From assembly GCF_020166435.1 (NCBI RefSeq), contig NZ_JAINZP010000001.1:434001-498000 (forward strand): 64,000 bases of DNA. Reading direction: 5' to 3'. Positions 22,564 through 32,249 of this stretch are shown in pieces (within the stretch, counting starts at the first letter, position 1; the number at the start of each line of letters is the position of its first letter). The notes below the pieces were generated by a model that was not told the origin of the DNA, made no database searches, and saw only the letters and a list, made by a program, of their open reading frames with translations. A program made the position numbers and the translations under genes. This stretch comes from Pectobacterium versatile (GTDB lineage Bacteria > Pseudomonadota > Gammaproteobacteria > Enterobacterales > Enterobacteriaceae).

Positions 22564-22638
22564 GGTTGTCCTATTGCGGTAAGCACTTTAGTGACGTAGC
22601 TTCCCGCAAGTGACTCCTTCCCTGCGGGTGTTTACCAA

Positions 22639-22944
22639 TTACGCCGCTGGCGTGGTAGCTGAGGGTTTTATCGTTTTAGCTTTCTTCACCTGCTTTTTGG
22701 CAGCCTGCGCTTTCTGTGCTGCGAGTTTGGTTTTCTTCACGTGTTTTTTGGCAGCCTGTGCTTTTTGTTCAGTGGCTGGTTTAGCTTTCTTCACCTGCTT
22801 TTTATGGTGAATGGCTTTAGCTGGAGCAGAGGTGGTCGCCGTCGCAGAAGGCTGTACGGGGGCGCTGGTTACGGTATCTGCGGCGAATGCTACAGAGGAC
22901 AGACCCAGAGCCGCACCTGCGATCATAACTAATACTTTATTCAT
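22639..22944 (-). CDS. asr: Acid shock protein precursor
   Basis: A 101-residue periplasmic acid-shock protein. Signal peptide [21 protein letters not shown] is followed by a Lys/Ala/Gln-rich mature part with repeated modules such as [12 protein letters not shown] and [12 protein letters not shown]. In E. coli, Asr is strongly acid-induced and needs RstA. The second of two adjacent ATGs (22944) matches the family N-terminus and has GAGG 8 bases upstream. An RstA box lies about 107 bases upstream. The basic repeats probably buffer protons or act as a disordered periplasmic chaperone (family knowledge). Confidence 0.92.
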   Translation of the reverse strand: MNKVLVMIAGAALGLSSVAFAADTVTSAPVQPSATATTSAPAKAIHHKKQVKKAKPATEQKAQAAKKHVKKTKLAAQKAQAAKKQVKKAKTIKPSATTPAA

Positions 22945-23050
22945 CATTATTTCCTCGTTATCTCATTCACGTTTCGTGACCCTCGGGTGGGCCGTTGAAG
23001 AGAGAATAGGGCAAACAGAGAGCGGCTTCCGTGAGTGATTGGTTTCGGCG

Positions 23051-23064
23051 CGTAACCTAATGTA
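23051..23064 (-). promoter_or_regulatory. RstA box upstream of asr
   Basis: The minus strand reads TACATTAGGTTACG; the RstA consensus is TACATNTNGTTACA, so only two defined positions differ. A TATTCT -10 candidate lies at 23003-23008. Placement supports direct RstA control of asr. Confidence 0.7.
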
Positions 23065-23122
23065 CAAGTTTGGAAGCGCGAGGAATAGATTGAAAGACAG
23101 TGGGATTACTGCTGTCTCGACA

Positions 23123-24436
23123 TTAGTGCTGAATGGCGATTGTGGCCTGCGTTGTGGCGGTTTTTATCGGCCAGCAGAAACGGAAACGAGCACCGCCTAG
23201 CGGGCTTTCATCTACGGTAATACTGCCTTCGTAAGCTCGCGCAATGGCATGAACAATCGCCAGCCCCAGCCCACATCCGCCGCTGCTGTTCTCGATACCC
23301 GCTTCCAGACGGACAAACGGTTCAAACACGCTTTCCTGGCTTTCGGGTGGAATACCGGGGCCGTCATCTTCGACTTGCAGACAGGCAATATGCCCGGCGT
23401 CGGACGTCATGCTGACATGCAATCGGCTGTGGCAGAAACGTAACCCATTGCCAATCAGGTTATTCAGTACCCGCTCCATCAGGCGTAAATCGAGCGCCCC
23501 AATCTGTGCTGAATGAGGCATGTCCAGCGAGATGTGTTTGTCAGGGTGGATCAGGCGGAAATCGTCAACTTTTGCCTGTAGCCACGACGGAATATCAATA
23601 TCGGCAAGATGCAACGTCACCTGTGGACGGTTGAGTCTGGCATACGTCAGCAGCTCGTCAATCAGTGCTTCGAGTTGACCAATATCCCGGTTTAACGCCT
23701 GCTGCTCATCTTCTGTCAGGTTGTCGCTCATCGCCAGCCGATAGCGCAGCCTGACCAGCGGCGTACGCAGTTCGTGCGCAATGTTGTCAATCAGCTGCTT
23801 TTTACTGTTGATGAGCTGGTTCAGGTTATCTGCCATGCGGTTGAAGGCGATGCCAAGCCGGTACAGGCTTGAGGTGCTATCGAAGTGAATGCGCTCCTCC
23901 AGATGACCATCTCCCAGGCGTTGTGCGGCATTTTCCAGTTTTAGCATGGCCTGCCAGTGTGGACGCATCCAGAGGAAAACCGGCAACGCCAGCGACAGCC
24001 CGATGAGCATCACCAGCAGTAAATCCAGCAACCGCATTTCGTGCAGGAAGAACAAATAAGGAATCGGGCCAACGGCAAGAACATAGTGGCTGCGGGGGAT
24101 GCGTTGGATAAATGTGTATTCATCATCCAGCGCAATAATTTCCCCCTGATTCAGACGCTGCCGGTTCTTGGGACTCAGCGCATATTTGCTCACCGGTTCG
24201 ATGTGCAGTTTGAATGACAGGTTTAAATCAAGTTGGCTGATGGTTTTATGCCAGTCGCGGGGCGGAATTGCGCGCAGTTCATTACGAATGAGGTACAGCG
24301 AGCTTTTCATCAGGTCATCCATGGACTGACGTCCGGCACGTTCGGCCGTGACTTTATAGACCAGCCCGACCAGAAGTGTCATGACGACAAAGCAGGCGAA
24401 CAGCAATAGAAAAAACTGGACGAACAGCTTTCTCAT
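23123..24436 (-). CDS. rstB: Sensor histidine kinase RstB
   Basis: Inner-membrane sensor kinase of 437 residues that phosphorylates RstA. Topology: membrane segment at about 5-28, short periplasmic loop, second segment at about 133-155, HAMP, then H-box IDNIAHELRTPLVRLRY (about 225-240). N-box NNLIGNGLRFC and G-boxes DDGPGIP and GCGLGLAIV follow. It overlaps rstA by 4 bases, so the two are translationally coupled. In E. coli, the pair is under PhoPQ control and responds to low pH/Mg. Confidence 0.95.
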   Translation of the reverse strand: MRKLFVQFFLLLFACFVVMTLLVGLVYKVTAERAGRQSMDDLMKSSLYLIRNELRAIPPRDWHKTISQLDLNLSFKLHIEPVSKYALSPKNRQRLNQGEIIALDDEYTFIQRIPRSHYVLAVGPIPYLFFLHEMRLLDLLLVMLIGLSLALPVFLWMRPHWQAMLKLENAAQRLGDGHLEERIHFDSTSSLYRLGIAFNRMADNLNQLINSKKQLIDNIAHELRTPLVRLRYRLAMSDNLTEDEQQALNRDIGQLEALIDELLTYARLNRPQVTLHLADIDIPSWLQAKVDDFRLIHPDKHISLDMPHSAQIGALDLRLMERVLNNLIGNGLRFCHSRLHVSMTSDAGHIACLQVEDDGPGIPPESQESVFEPFVRLEAGIENSSGGCGLGLAIVHAIARAYEGSITVDESPLGGARFRFCWPIKTATTQATIAIQH

Positions 24437-25170
24437 AGCGTGACGCTCTCCCAGGTATTGGGGGCAAACAGATACCCTTTGTTGCGCACCGTTTTAATAC
24501 GGAACGGCTCCAGTGGGTTGTCGTACAGTTTCTTACGCAGACGGGAAATCGCGACGTCAATGCTGCGATCCATGCCGTCGTAGGTCACGCCGCGCAAATT
24601 TTTCAGCAGCGCATCCCGATCCATAATGTGACCCGCGTGGGTCGCCAACTGCCAGAGCAGATCGAAATCCGCGGTGGATAACACGATGTGCTCTTGCCCT
24701 AATGTCACTTCTCGGTTGACCGGATCGATACAGAGCAGGCCGAAGTGCAGGGATTTATGCACCTGCAACGCGGCGGGCGCAGCGTTTTCCGTCACAGCCT
24801 GTGGTGCCGTAGCGTATTGCCGCAAATGCAGGCGCAGGCGAGCGAGCAAGACTGCGGGCGGTGTGGTTTTCAAAATATAATCATCGGCACCCATTTCCAG
24901 CGCCAGAATATGATTCATGTCGCTGTCCAGCGACGTCAATAGCACGATCGGACCGCTGTACTGTGGTCGCAACTCCCGACAGATGGTCATTCCGTCTTTG
25001 CCAGGCAGCATGATATCCAGCAGCACGAGATCGGGCTGCTGCTGTTCAATAAACGCTAATGCCCGATCGCCTCGTGCTTCAACTTGAACATTAATGTCAT
25101 GTTTGCCGAGGTAGGCGGCGATCAATTTTCCGACCTCGGTATCATCTTCTATAAAAACAATCTTATGCAT
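24433..25170 (-). CDS. rstA: Response regulator RstA
   Basis: An OmpR/PhoB-type regulator of 245 residues. The receiver domain has acidic residues EDD near 8-10, phospho-acceptor Asp in VLLDIMLPGKDG (about 51) and Lys in DDYILKTTPP (about 102). The winged-helix DNA-binding domain follows (SRLRKKLYDNPLEPFRIKTVRNKGYLF). Its likely target asr lies downstream of rstB with an RstA box. The start at 25170 gives the normal MHKIVFIEDD N-terminus. Confidence 0.96.
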   Translation of the reverse strand: MHKIVFIEDDTEVGKLIAAYLGKHDINVQVEARGDRALAFIEQQQPDLVLLDIMLPGKDGMTICRELRPQYSGPIVLLTSLDSDMNHILALEMGADDYILKTTPPAVLLARLRLHLRQYATAPQAVTENAAPAALQVHKSLHFGLLCIDPVNREVTLGQEHIVLSTADFDLLWQLATHAGHIMDRDALLKNLRGVTYDGMDRSIDVAISRLRKKLYDNPLEPFRIKTVRNKGYLFAPNTWESVTL

Positions 25171-25250
25171 GGTATTTGCGTCATCTCCATCTCACTACTG
25201 ATAGCATAGCCTGATGATCGGTGATAAACGAGAAATGAAGCGTAAATGGG

Positions 25251-25267
25251 TGTTAAGTATTTGTTTA
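25251..25267 (+). promoter_or_regulatory. Possible PhoP box between rstA and the orphan gene
   Basis: TGTTAA-N5-TGTTTA matches the PhoP direct repeat (T/G)GTTTA-N5-(T/G)GTTTA with one mismatch. It points toward the plus-strand orphan gene; PhoP boxes can also work in reverse, and E. coli rstA is a PhoP target. Confidence 0.35.
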
Positions 25268-25390
25268 CTTGTCAAAATTAGATAAGCTGCTGCGTGTGTT
25301 TTTTTAGGCAGTATTGCACCTGATTCTCGTCGTTTACTGAGAACGGCGACGACCTGATTACTGAATACTTCACTGGGAACCGTGCTGAAG

Positions 25391-26593
25391 ATGAAACCAA
25401 TTGACCAAATAAATAGCTGGATGCAAGAAGCCTTACGCCCTTACTTTGGGTTGGAACCGTTATCGGCTGAATGGGATATTTTAACTGTACGTGACGGCTA
25501 TTTTATCTGTTTCGATGGCGAAACGATCCGAAAACGTATTACAGCCACCGCGTTAAATTATCAGGAAGAAGATGTCATCATTCGGACGCGCGGACGTGAG
25601 GTTATTTTGCCGAGAACCGCGCGAGGTAAAGAAAAAAAACTGACTTACACCAGTGTTTCCAGCGTGATGGCGGACGGTATTGTATTTTCTGCGGGCATCA
25701 GAACGTTTAATTCGGGAAGCTATGGTTATGTCAACGCCAGCAATTACCGAAACGCTATCCAACTACCTTTGCCAGAATGTCGGCATTTGGTCAGCAAAGA
25801 CGCGATTGTTGAATGGCTGCAATCTTATCACGAGCGGCTACCCGTTGATTATGCACATAAGCTGGAACGCTTGCTGCAAAAGAAAAACCAGCAGCATAAA
25901 ACTGTTCCGGGCGATATCTTTCGGGTCGAAATAGACCTGCATACTGATGGCTATGTTTTGGTTATTGGCAACCTGCGCCAGATGCAAAAAGACGAACTTT
26001 TTGCAGAACATAGCATCTGGAATGATGTGATGACGATGCCGCTATTTGTTCGGCCTTACCTTTTCAGCACGATTGAGCGTAATCCACCGCTGTCGGAGAT
26101 CGTGGCATTGCCGTTGTCAGAAAAATGCTGGATTGTCATGGATAATGCTTTCCTGCGCGGTAATTACGAGTATGTGGGCTCGAAAGTGTTGTCGGAAGAA
26201 GACATTCTGTTTCCTGTTGGCTATGGCCCCAACATCAGCACAAAGAGAAGCGACTACCGTTTGTCTTGGGGACCCAGTTCGATCGTGAAAGCCAGTCAAG
26301 ATACAGTTTTTAAAGCTGGGCGTAACTATATGAACAATGGGGCTTATAGCAGCGTGTCAGCCGAATCCTTCGCTGATAAAGGTTTCCCTGACTACGATAA
26401 AACGTTGCACAAACCGGAACATCGTGACGCGTGGGAACAGGCATTGGCTGAGTTTGGCTTTCCACCCGATACGACCTACGATGCCTTCGCCCAGCGTACT
26501 GGCGGGCTGACACGTGCAGCTTACCTGACGTATATCGCCAACAATAAAGTGTACCAGCGTAAGGCGCGAGTGAAGAAAAAAGAGACGAAATAG
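25391..26593 (+). CDS. Hypothetical 400-residue protein
   Basis: A soluble protein of 400 residues that I do not recognise with confidence. A central segment, GDIFRVEIDLHTDGYVLVIG (about residues 178-197) followed by a hydrophobic FVRPYLFS block, resembles the start of Imm26-type immunity domains. The C-terminal part (EHRDAWEQALAEFGFPPDTTYDAFAQRTGGLTR) looks like a separate helical module. No signal peptide or membrane segments are seen. The start is uncertain: GTG at 25382 or ATG at 25391; neither has an ideal ribosome-binding site. It occupies the place where E. coli has ydgC, between rstA and folM. Confidence 0.7.
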   Translation: MKPIDQINSWMQEALRPYFGLEPLSAEWDILTVRDGYFICFDGETIRKRITATALNYQEEDVIIRTRGREVILPRTARGKEKKLTYTSVSSVMADGIVFSAGIRTFNSGSYGYVNASNYRNAIQLPLPECRHLVSKDAIVEWLQSYHERLPVDYAHKLERLLQKKNQQHKTVPGDIFRVEIDLHTDGYVLVIGNLRQMQKDELFAEHSIWNDVMTMPLFVRPYLFSTIERNPPLSEIVALPLSEKCWIVMDNAFLRGNYEYVGSKVLSEEDILFPVGYGPNISTKRSDYRLSWGPSSIVKASQDTVFKAGRNYMNNGAYSSVSAESFADKGFPDYDKTLHKPEHRDAWEQALAEFGFPPDTTYDAFAQRTGGLTRAAYLTYIANNKVYQRKARVKKKETK

Positions 26594-26618
26594 CGTCAGA
26601 GATTTTATTGGATGGGCC

Positions 26619-27341
26619 TTAGCGCAAAGCCCGTCCACCATCAATACCCAATGTTTTCCCCGTGATGTAGCGGCTGCTGAGCAGGTAATCCACCAACTGG
26701 ACAATTTCTTCTTCACCGGGGGCAATTTTCATCAATGACTTTTCCAGCGCCTGCTGACGATAGGATTCGTCATCCTTTTCATTAAACAGGATTAGACTGG
26801 GGGCGATCGCGTTGACTTTCACTTCCGGCGCCAGTTTGCGGGCAAATGAGCGTGTCATATTATCCAGTGCCGCTTTGCTGGCAGCGTAGGCGATGTGTTT
26901 CTCGCTGCCTTTTTCAACCACGTAATCTGTCAGATGAATAATATCCGCGCCAGCGATACCTTGCCCGCGAAGGCAGGGCTCCAGCAGTTGGTTGAGTAAG
27001 TAGGGCGTATAGACATGAATTTGCAGCATATCGGCCAGCGTTTTTTCTGGCGGTGTGGCGGATTTTTCGGGCTCCCAGCGGCTGGCATTGTGAATAATGG
27101 CGCGCAGCTGCGGCGTGAGCGACTGGATTTGCTCCGCAAACGCATAGATGTTTTCCGTGGTGGAAAAATCGGCGGTCAGACAAACGGCACCATCTTGCTG
27201 TAGCACCTCCAGCTCAGGATAAGGTGTGCGATAGCTGATGATGACCGGAATCGACTGGGCCAGAAACGAACGCGCCAGCGCCAGCCCAATACGCCGTGCG
27301 CCGCCGGTAATTAACACGGGAGCAGAAGAAAAAGTTGTCAC
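26619..27341 (-). CDS. folM: Dihydromonapterin reductase
   Basis: Short-chain dehydrogenase/reductase of 240 residues; FolM reduces dihydromonapterin to tetrahydromonapterin with NADPH and has weak dihydrofolate reductase activity. The cofactor motif is TGGARRIGLALA (about 13-24), catalytic Tyr and Lys are in YAASKAALDNM, and HNAS follows the family pattern. The segment AYAASKAALDNMTRSFARKL is almost identical to E. coli FolM. It converges with the orphan gene 25 bases away. The ATG at 27341 with AGGAGACC upstream is well supported. Confidence 0.95.
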   Translation of the reverse strand: MTTFSSAPVLITGGARRIGLALARSFLAQSIPVIISYRTPYPELEVLQQDGAVCLTADFSTTENIYAFAEQIQSLTPQLRAIIHNASRWEPEKSATPPEKTLADMLQIHVYTPYLLNQLLEPCLRGQGIAGADIIHLTDYVVEKGSEKHIAYAASKAALDNMTRSFARKLAPEVKVNAIAPSLILFNEKDDESYRQQALEKSLMKIAPGEEEIVQLVDYLLSSRYITGKTLGIDGGRALR

Positions 27342-27407
27342 AATTAGGTCTCCTCAACACGCTAGTCAAAAGGGGGCGAAGCGTGACAATATACCTGAAT
27401 TAACAAC

Positions 27408-27560
27408 TATACTCGTTATACTTCAAGTTGCATGTACGTTGGCTACACTACTCGGCACACATGCGTGTGCTTCGCCCCATGCTGCAAGCTGGGTTCAAAC
27501 CTGCCTCTCACCGAAGGCCAGCCGTTGGCTGGTCAAATTCGTTCCCGACGAATTTGACCT
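27408..27560. repeat. Hairpin-chain repeat, truncated copy B
   Basis: It starts TATACTCGTTATACTTCAAG, like the left end of copy A, and shares a nearly identical 45-base stretch with it (27515-27561, including AGGCCAGCCGTTGGCTGGTC). The right terminal repeat is missing, so it is a truncated copy. Confidence 0.7.
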
Positions 27561-27566
27561 TCTCAG

Positions 27567-27749
27567 GTGAGTGACGAAATCAATATTATCAGGCTGATTA
27601 CGCTGGCTCGTCAGCAGGGTTAACTGCCTTACTCACTGACGAACGAGCAACTGAACGCCATTAGCAGCGAATGTGATGCAGCGCTGGATTTAACGCTGCG
27701 GGACGAGCGCCTGTCCGTCCGACTCAACATGCCAGCCGTGCAGCATTAG
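27567..27749 (+). pseudogene. Possible short gene remnant with internal stop
   Basis: A 60-codon frame from GTG at 27567 reads VSDEINIIRLITLARQQG, then a TAA stop, then LPYSLTNEQLNAISSECDAA...LNMPAVQH and a stop. Codon use and composition look coding on both sides of the stop, so it may be a nonsense-mutated small gene. Its family is unknown. Confidence 0.3.
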
Positions 27750-27787
27750 CACGGCGTGGCCTGCATGCTATTTCTATTCTGTTTCCG

Positions 27788-29491
27788 TTACGCTGAACGC
27801 ACCGCCGTCGCCTCAATCGCCTGTGCTAATGAACCGTAGAAACTGAGTCGTCCTTCAATCGGATGAACCTTCGCCCTTGCCAGCGTTTTTAGCGGCTGGA
27901 AAGGAATGTCGGTGATGATGAGTTGTTTGCCTTCGGGCAGCGTTTCGCTAAAACGCAGGAACGCATTGAGGCCGCCAGCGTCCAGTACCGGCACGGCATC
28001 CCACTGTAAGATGATATTTTGATAGCCTTCGCTACGTACGGTCAGTTCGTTGAAGATGCGCTCTGCCGCGGCGAAAAACAGCGGGCCGTTAACGCGCAGC
28101 ACCAGATGGTCTGGGATTTTTGTGTCCGGTAGCTCGCTCAGGCGGGTCATCTGTGCGATGCGACGCATGAAGAGCAGGGATGCCAGCACGATGCCGACGG
28201 TAATCGCGATCACCATATCGAACAGCACGGTCAGCGACATACAGAGCAGCATTACGATAATGTCGTCTTTCGGCCCGTGGCGTAGCAAATCCACCACTTT
28301 GTGCGCTTCACTCATATTCCAGGCGACGATCAGCAACAGCGACGCCATTGCTGCCAGCGGCAAATAAGACAGCCACGGCGCCAGTATCAGCAACGCCAGT
28401 AATACCAGCAACGCATGAATCACCGCGGAGATCGGCGAGTTTGCTCCTGCACGCACGTTGGCAGCGGAGCGGGCAATCGCAGCGGTTGCAGTAATGCCGC
28501 CAAAGAACGGTGCGATGATGTTACCGAATCCCTGACCCATCAGTTCTGCATTAGAATTGTGTTTTTTGCCCGTCATCCCGTCCAGCACGACGGCGCACAG
28601 CAGCGACTCAATCGCCCCCAGCATCGCCATCGAGAATGCCGCAGGCAGCAGAGCGGAAATGCTTTGCCAGTCCAGCGTCATCGTCTTCCCATCCGGCGAC
28701 GGAATATCCCATGGCAGAATGAGCTGCGGCAGGATAGGTGGAATCCCTTGCCCCTGCGAACCGTCTGCCAGCATATAGCTGAACCGGGAACCGATTGTGG
28801 CCACATTTTCACCAAGCAGCGACATGATCCCCATTACCGCGACGCCTGCCAGTAGCGCAGGCAAGTGACCGGGCAAGCGAATACCGAGTTTGGGCCAGAC
28901 GATGAGAACCAAAAGCGTTGTTGCGCCAATCAGCGTATCAGCAAGATGCAGGGTCGGCAGCGATTGCGCCAACGCCGACACTTTTTCGACGTAATGCTCG
29001 GGTACTACTGCCATCTGCAAGCCGAAGAAATCCTTGATTTGCATAGTACCGATGGTGATAGCGATCCCGGAGGTAAACCCCAGCGTCACGGAGAGCGGAA
29101 TATATTCAATCAGACGGCCAACGCGGCAGAGCCCCATCAGCAGCAGAAATACGCCCGACAGCAAGGTGGCGACCAGCAGGCCGGATAATCCGAACTGTTG
29201 CGACACCGGATACAAAATGACGACGAAGGCAGCCGTCGGGCCCGATACGCTGTAGCGTGAGCCGCCGCTGATGGCGATGACGATCCCAGCAATGGCAGAG
29301 GTATACAGCCCGTACTGCGGAGGAACACCACTGGCAATTGCCAGTGCCATCGCAAGTGGTATAGCGATGATGCCGACAGTAATGCCAGCGATAATGTCGT
29401 GCGTAAAACGTTGCAGCGTATATTTTTCGCGCCAGCACGCATCGATCAGCGCGCTGAACGGCCTGATGCCGTTAATTCCGTGCGTTTTCAT
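27788..29491 (-). CDS. dauA: SulP-family transporter DauA (C4-dicarboxylate)
   Basis: An inner-membrane SLC26/SulP transporter of 567 residues, about 10-14 membrane segments, with a C-terminal STAS domain ([17 protein letters not shown]...[15 protein letters not shown]). The N-terminal half ([51 protein letters not shown]) is very close to E. coli DauA, which imports succinate at acidic pH. The start at 29491 gives the same N-terminus as E. coli although its ribosome-binding site is poor. It is transcribed in the same direction as chaA; 163 bases separate them. Confidence 0.93.
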   Translation of the reverse strand: MKTHGINGIRPFSALIDACWREKYTLQRFTHDIIAGITVGIIAIPLAMALAIASGVPPQYGLYTSAIAGIVIAISGGSRYSVSGPTAAFVVILYPVSQQFGLSGLLVATLLSGVFLLLMGLCRVGRLIEYIPLSVTLGFTSGIAITIGTMQIKDFFGLQMAVVPEHYVEKVSALAQSLPTLHLADTLIGATTLLVLIVWPKLGIRLPGHLPALLAGVAVMGIMSLLGENVATIGSRFSYMLADGSQGQGIPPILPQLILPWDIPSPDGKTMTLDWQSISALLPAAFSMAMLGAIESLLCAVVLDGMTGKKHNSNAELMGQGFGNIIAPFFGGITATAAIARSAANVRAGANSPISAVIHALLVLLALLILAPWLSYLPLAAMASLLLIVAWNMSEAHKVVDLLRHGPKDDIIVMLLCMSLTVLFDMVIAITVGIVLASLLFMRRIAQMTRLSELPDTKIPDHLVLRVNGPLFFAAAERIFNELTVRSEGYQNIILQWDAVPVLDAGGLNAFLRFSETLPEGKQLIITDIPFQPLKTLARAKVHPIEGRLSFYGSLAQAIEATAVRSA

Positions 29492-29622
29492 CTAAGCAGA
29501 AACCAAAGTAAGGAAGCAAATCAACATGGCGGGCCTGCCGGTCCGTCGACGACAGCCTTACGATACGCCGGACGCGCCCAGAAGATCCAGATATACATCA
29601 AGAGAAGTGAAGCCTGGTGAGA

Positions 29623-29646
29623 CCGACGCGGTGAAAACCGCGTCGG
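29623..29646 (-). terminator. chaA hairpin terminator
   Basis: CCGACGCGGT and ACCGCGTCGG form a perfect 10-bp stem with a 4-base loop, 9 bases after the chaA stop. No T-run follows. Confidence 0.6.
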
Positions 29647-29654
29647 CAGAGGGA

Positions 29655-30749
29655 TTACAACGTAATGGTGATCAAATAGGCTGCAAAGAGTGCCAGGTGC
29701 GCGCTGCCGCTCAACACGTTAGTTCTACCCGTGGAGAATGTAATGTGGCACAGCACCAGTACCGACAGCATCACGACGATGTGTGGCATATCTAGACCGA
29801 AGTTCAGCGTGCGGCCAGTCAACATGGCGATGATCGTGACGGTAGGAACCGTCAGTGAAATCGTTGCCAGCACGGAACCGAAAAACAGGTTCATTGCGCG
29901 CTGTACCTGATTTTTCAGAACGGCGCGAATTGCTCCCAGGCCTTCAGGAGAGAGGATTAACAGCGCGACCAGGAAGCCTGTAAACTGCGTCGGCGCGTTC
30001 ATTTCGGTCAGCAGTGTTTCCAGCGGCATTGAGTTCATCTTGGTCACCGCGATAACGGCAATCAGGTGAACCAGAAGCCAGCCAGTGTGCCACAGTGAAC
30101 TGTGCGCGGACGGTTTACCATGGTGCGGATCGTCGCCTTCGTCTTCATGCTCATAGACAAACAGGCTTTGGTGCGTGCGGGTTTGGATCAACAAAAAAAC
30201 ACCGTACATCGCCGCGGAAATAGCGGCAACAATTAGTGATTGACCGACGCTAAAGTTACCGTCAGGCAAGGCGCTGGGGAAAACCAGCACAATCACGGCT
30301 AATGGGAAAATCGCCATTAGATATTGTTTGATACCGCTCAGGTTTACATATTGTGTGGCAAACTTACGGCCACCTAGCAAAAGTGCAAACCCCACCAGAC
30401 CGCCGGTGACAATCACAATGATGGAATAGAGGGTGTCACGCATCAGGTCTGGCCCAGCGTCACCGGTTGCCATCAGCGCCGAAATCAGGCTGACTTCAAG
30501 AATCACGACGGACAAGCTGAGGATCAGTGAACCGTAGGGTTCACCCAATCGATGTGCAAGTACGTCAGCATGACGTACCACGCTAAACGCACTGAAAAGT
30601 ATTCCGGCTAGCGCGAGGGCGTTGATACCAAGAATCGCGACAAAATCTTGTGAGTTGCCCCACATATAGAGTACGGCCAGCGCAATAACAGGAAAAATGA
30701 GTGAGTATTCATGATGGCGCGTTTTGACCACCTCAGCATGAGACTTCAT
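29655..30749 (-). CDS. chaA: Na+/Ca2+/K+:H+ antiporter ChaA
   Basis: CaCA-type inner-membrane cation/proton antiporter of 364 residues with about 11 membrane segments. It has the two inverted alpha-repeats expected for the family, with acidic motifs VVILEVSLISALMATGD (first half) and LILSPEGLGAIRAVLKNQVQRAMN (second half). A charged cytoplasmic loop (YEHEDEGDDPHHG) lies between the halves. It exports Na+, K+ and Ca2+ at alkaline pH. AAGGAG precedes the ATG. In E. coli, chaB and chaC follow; here chaC is about 6 kb away and chaB is not seen. Confidence 0.95.
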   Translation of the reverse strand: MKSHAEVVKTRHHEYSLIFPVIALAVLYMWGNSQDFVAILGINALALAGILFSAFSVVRHADVLAHRLGEPYGSLILSLSVVILEVSLISALMATGDAGPDLMRDTLYSIIVIVTGGLVGFALLLGGRKFATQYVNLSGIKQYLMAIFPLAVIVLVFPSALPDGNFSVGQSLIVAAISAAMYGVFLLIQTRTHQSLFVYEHEDEGDDPHHGKPSAHSSLWHTGWLLVHLIAVIAVTKMNSMPLETLLTEMNAPTQFTGFLVALLILSPEGLGAIRAVLKNQVQRAMNLFFGSVLATISLTVPTVTIIAMLTGRTLNFGLDMPHIVVMLSVLVLCHITFSTGRTNVLSGSAHLALFAAYLITITL

Positions 30750-30789
30750 TGCGGGAGTTCTCCTTATCCAGAGGAATAATACGGCAAAA

Positions 30790-30844
30790 TATCCCCGTCA
30801 TACTTCAAGTCAGCGCACTGACAACTCGAGTTATTTAGGGCATA
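30790..30844. repeat. Minimal copy C of the terminal-inverted repeat element
   Basis: Only the two ends remain: TATCCCCGTCATACTTCAAG and, 13 bases later, ACTCGAGTTATTTAGGGCAT, joined around a GTCAGCGCACTGAC hairpin. It is the shortest member of the family in the window. Confidence 0.65.
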
Positions 30845-31096
30845 AGGCAGTTTATTGAGGTCATGAACCCCTTTATTAATGCATAAACCATTTATTAAAG
30901 ACGTAGAACAACAATAAACAGCAAAAGGTTACTAAAAGGTAGTTATAACGTAATAAAACGAACAATATGATAACAGATTGTCGTGGTGATGCATTTTTTT
31001 TTACGGATTTTTACGCTTTGAGCTTAAATTTGAATGAAAAGGGAGAATCTGCACGTCTTCTCCCTATCATGATAATATCAAATGTTTTTTTTGTGG
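30845..31096. other. AT-rich gap between chaA and SIP gene
   Basis: About 250 bases of AT-rich sequence without a supported gene or clear regulatory motif. It probably includes the chaA promoter. Confidence 0.35.
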
Positions 31097-31900
31097 TTAT
31101 TCATCAGGATTGTCCATGATATCGTGGCGTTTATGATGGTAATCCTCTTCATTTAACCCTTCTCGCCAGTAAGGTACCGCATATAACTGATTTCGCTCAC
31201 ACCCACGTTCGCGACGCACGTGGCGACGAAGCTGAACCACGATACGATCCTCACCCGCTAACCAGTAAAATGCATTTTCAGCCGTCGGCAGTGCCTGGAA
31301 ATGCTGCAATAGCGTGTCTGTCGCGTCTGTTCCACCGACAATCCAGTGCAACTGAAGCTGCGCTGGTCTAGCGATATCAAGTTTATCAGCCTCGCTGTCG
31401 ACACGGATAACAGCATGCCCCAATGCGTCATCAGGTAAATTTTCTAGCAGCGCGATGAGCGCGGGGAGCGACGACGGGTCGGCGGCCAGATAATAAGCGG
31501 CGGCTGGTGACAACATTGGGAACGGGCCTCCGGGTTGCGAAATACCAACCCAATCGCCGGGTTGGGCATGGCGGGCAAAACTGACGGCAGGTCCAGCATG
31601 TTCATGCAGCGCGAAAACCATATCCAGCTCTGCATCTTCTGGGCGTACCGCGCGAACGCTATAGGTGCGAACGATGGGGCGGGCTTCGCCTTCTGGCCAG
31701 ATTGGGCCGCGTTCACCGATTGTGGGCAGAGCAGGCTTTTGCTGTCCAGTCTGAGGCAGAAAGAGCTTGATGTGCGCGCCATATCGCTCGGCGGGATAAT
31801 CGCGCAGCGCGTCGTGATGGAACGTAATGCAGCGTAAATGAGGGGAAATATCGTGGATCTGTTTAACCTGAACTAAAACAGGCTGACGCGGCGTTGCCAT
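31097..31900 (-). CDS. Siderophore-interacting ferric reductase (YqjH/ViuB family)
   Basis: An FAD-dependent siderophore-interacting protein of 267 residues; such enzymes reduce ferric siderophores in the cytoplasm to release iron. The FAD-binding segment includes RTYSVRAVRP, then HEHAGPAVSFARHAQPGDWVGISQPGG. The NAD(P)H-side C-terminal domain includes YLAADPSSLPALIALLENLP and YWLAGEDRIVVQLRRHVRRERG. GGAG precedes the ATG at 31900. A near-perfect Fur box lies 54 bases upstream. There are no siderophore receptor or transport genes beside it, so its substrate is unknown. Confidence 0.9.
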   Translation of the reverse strand: MATPRQPVLVQVKQIHDISPHLRCITFHHDALRDYPAERYGAHIKLFLPQTGQQKPALPTIGERGPIWPEGEARPIVRTYSVRAVRPEDAELDMVFALHEHAGPAVSFARHAQPGDWVGISQPGGPFPMLSPAAAYYLAADPSSLPALIALLENLPDDALGHAVIRVDSEADKLDIARPAQLQLHWIVGGTDATDTLLQHFQALPTAENAFYWLAGEDRIVVQLRRHVRRERGCERNQLYAVPYWREGLNEEDYHHKRHDIMDNPDE

Positions 31901-31953
31901 TCAGTGTCTCCGTGGATAGTCGATTCCAAATTAAGGATGATAATAACATGAGA

Positions 31954-31968
31954 TGATAATTATTATTA
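31954..31968 (-). promoter_or_regulatory. Fur box for the siderophore-interacting protein gene
   Basis: TGATAATTATTATTA matches the 7-1-7 Fur consensus TGATAATNATTATCA at all but one defined position. It lies in the promoter region of the minus-strand gene and implies iron repression. Confidence 0.75.
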
Positions 31969-32249
31969 TTTGGTTTTTGGGCGTTATTGTCTTGCCGCTG
32001 TCGATATTGGGGGCAGTTTGGATATCCAAAGTTATTATACGTTAAGGCTGTTTTTGACCTTTTCAACGTTAGCTGGCCTCTGGCGAGGGTACTTACCTGA
32101 AACCAGTGTCCGGCTGCTTTTCTAGATATAATCGCCAGTCAGATCGATATGCTGCTAGACTAACGGGGAAAAATGCAACAGCAACTGTCATTAAGATTAA
32201 TTATTTTCAGTGTCTTAGCGGTTTTTATCTGTAGCCGCCATTTGTGTGA

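Noticed and set aside
27567-27749. In-frame TAA read as a recoded codon
   Set aside because: TAA is not a selenocysteine codon and no recoding signal is seen; a nonsense-mutated remnant is simpler.
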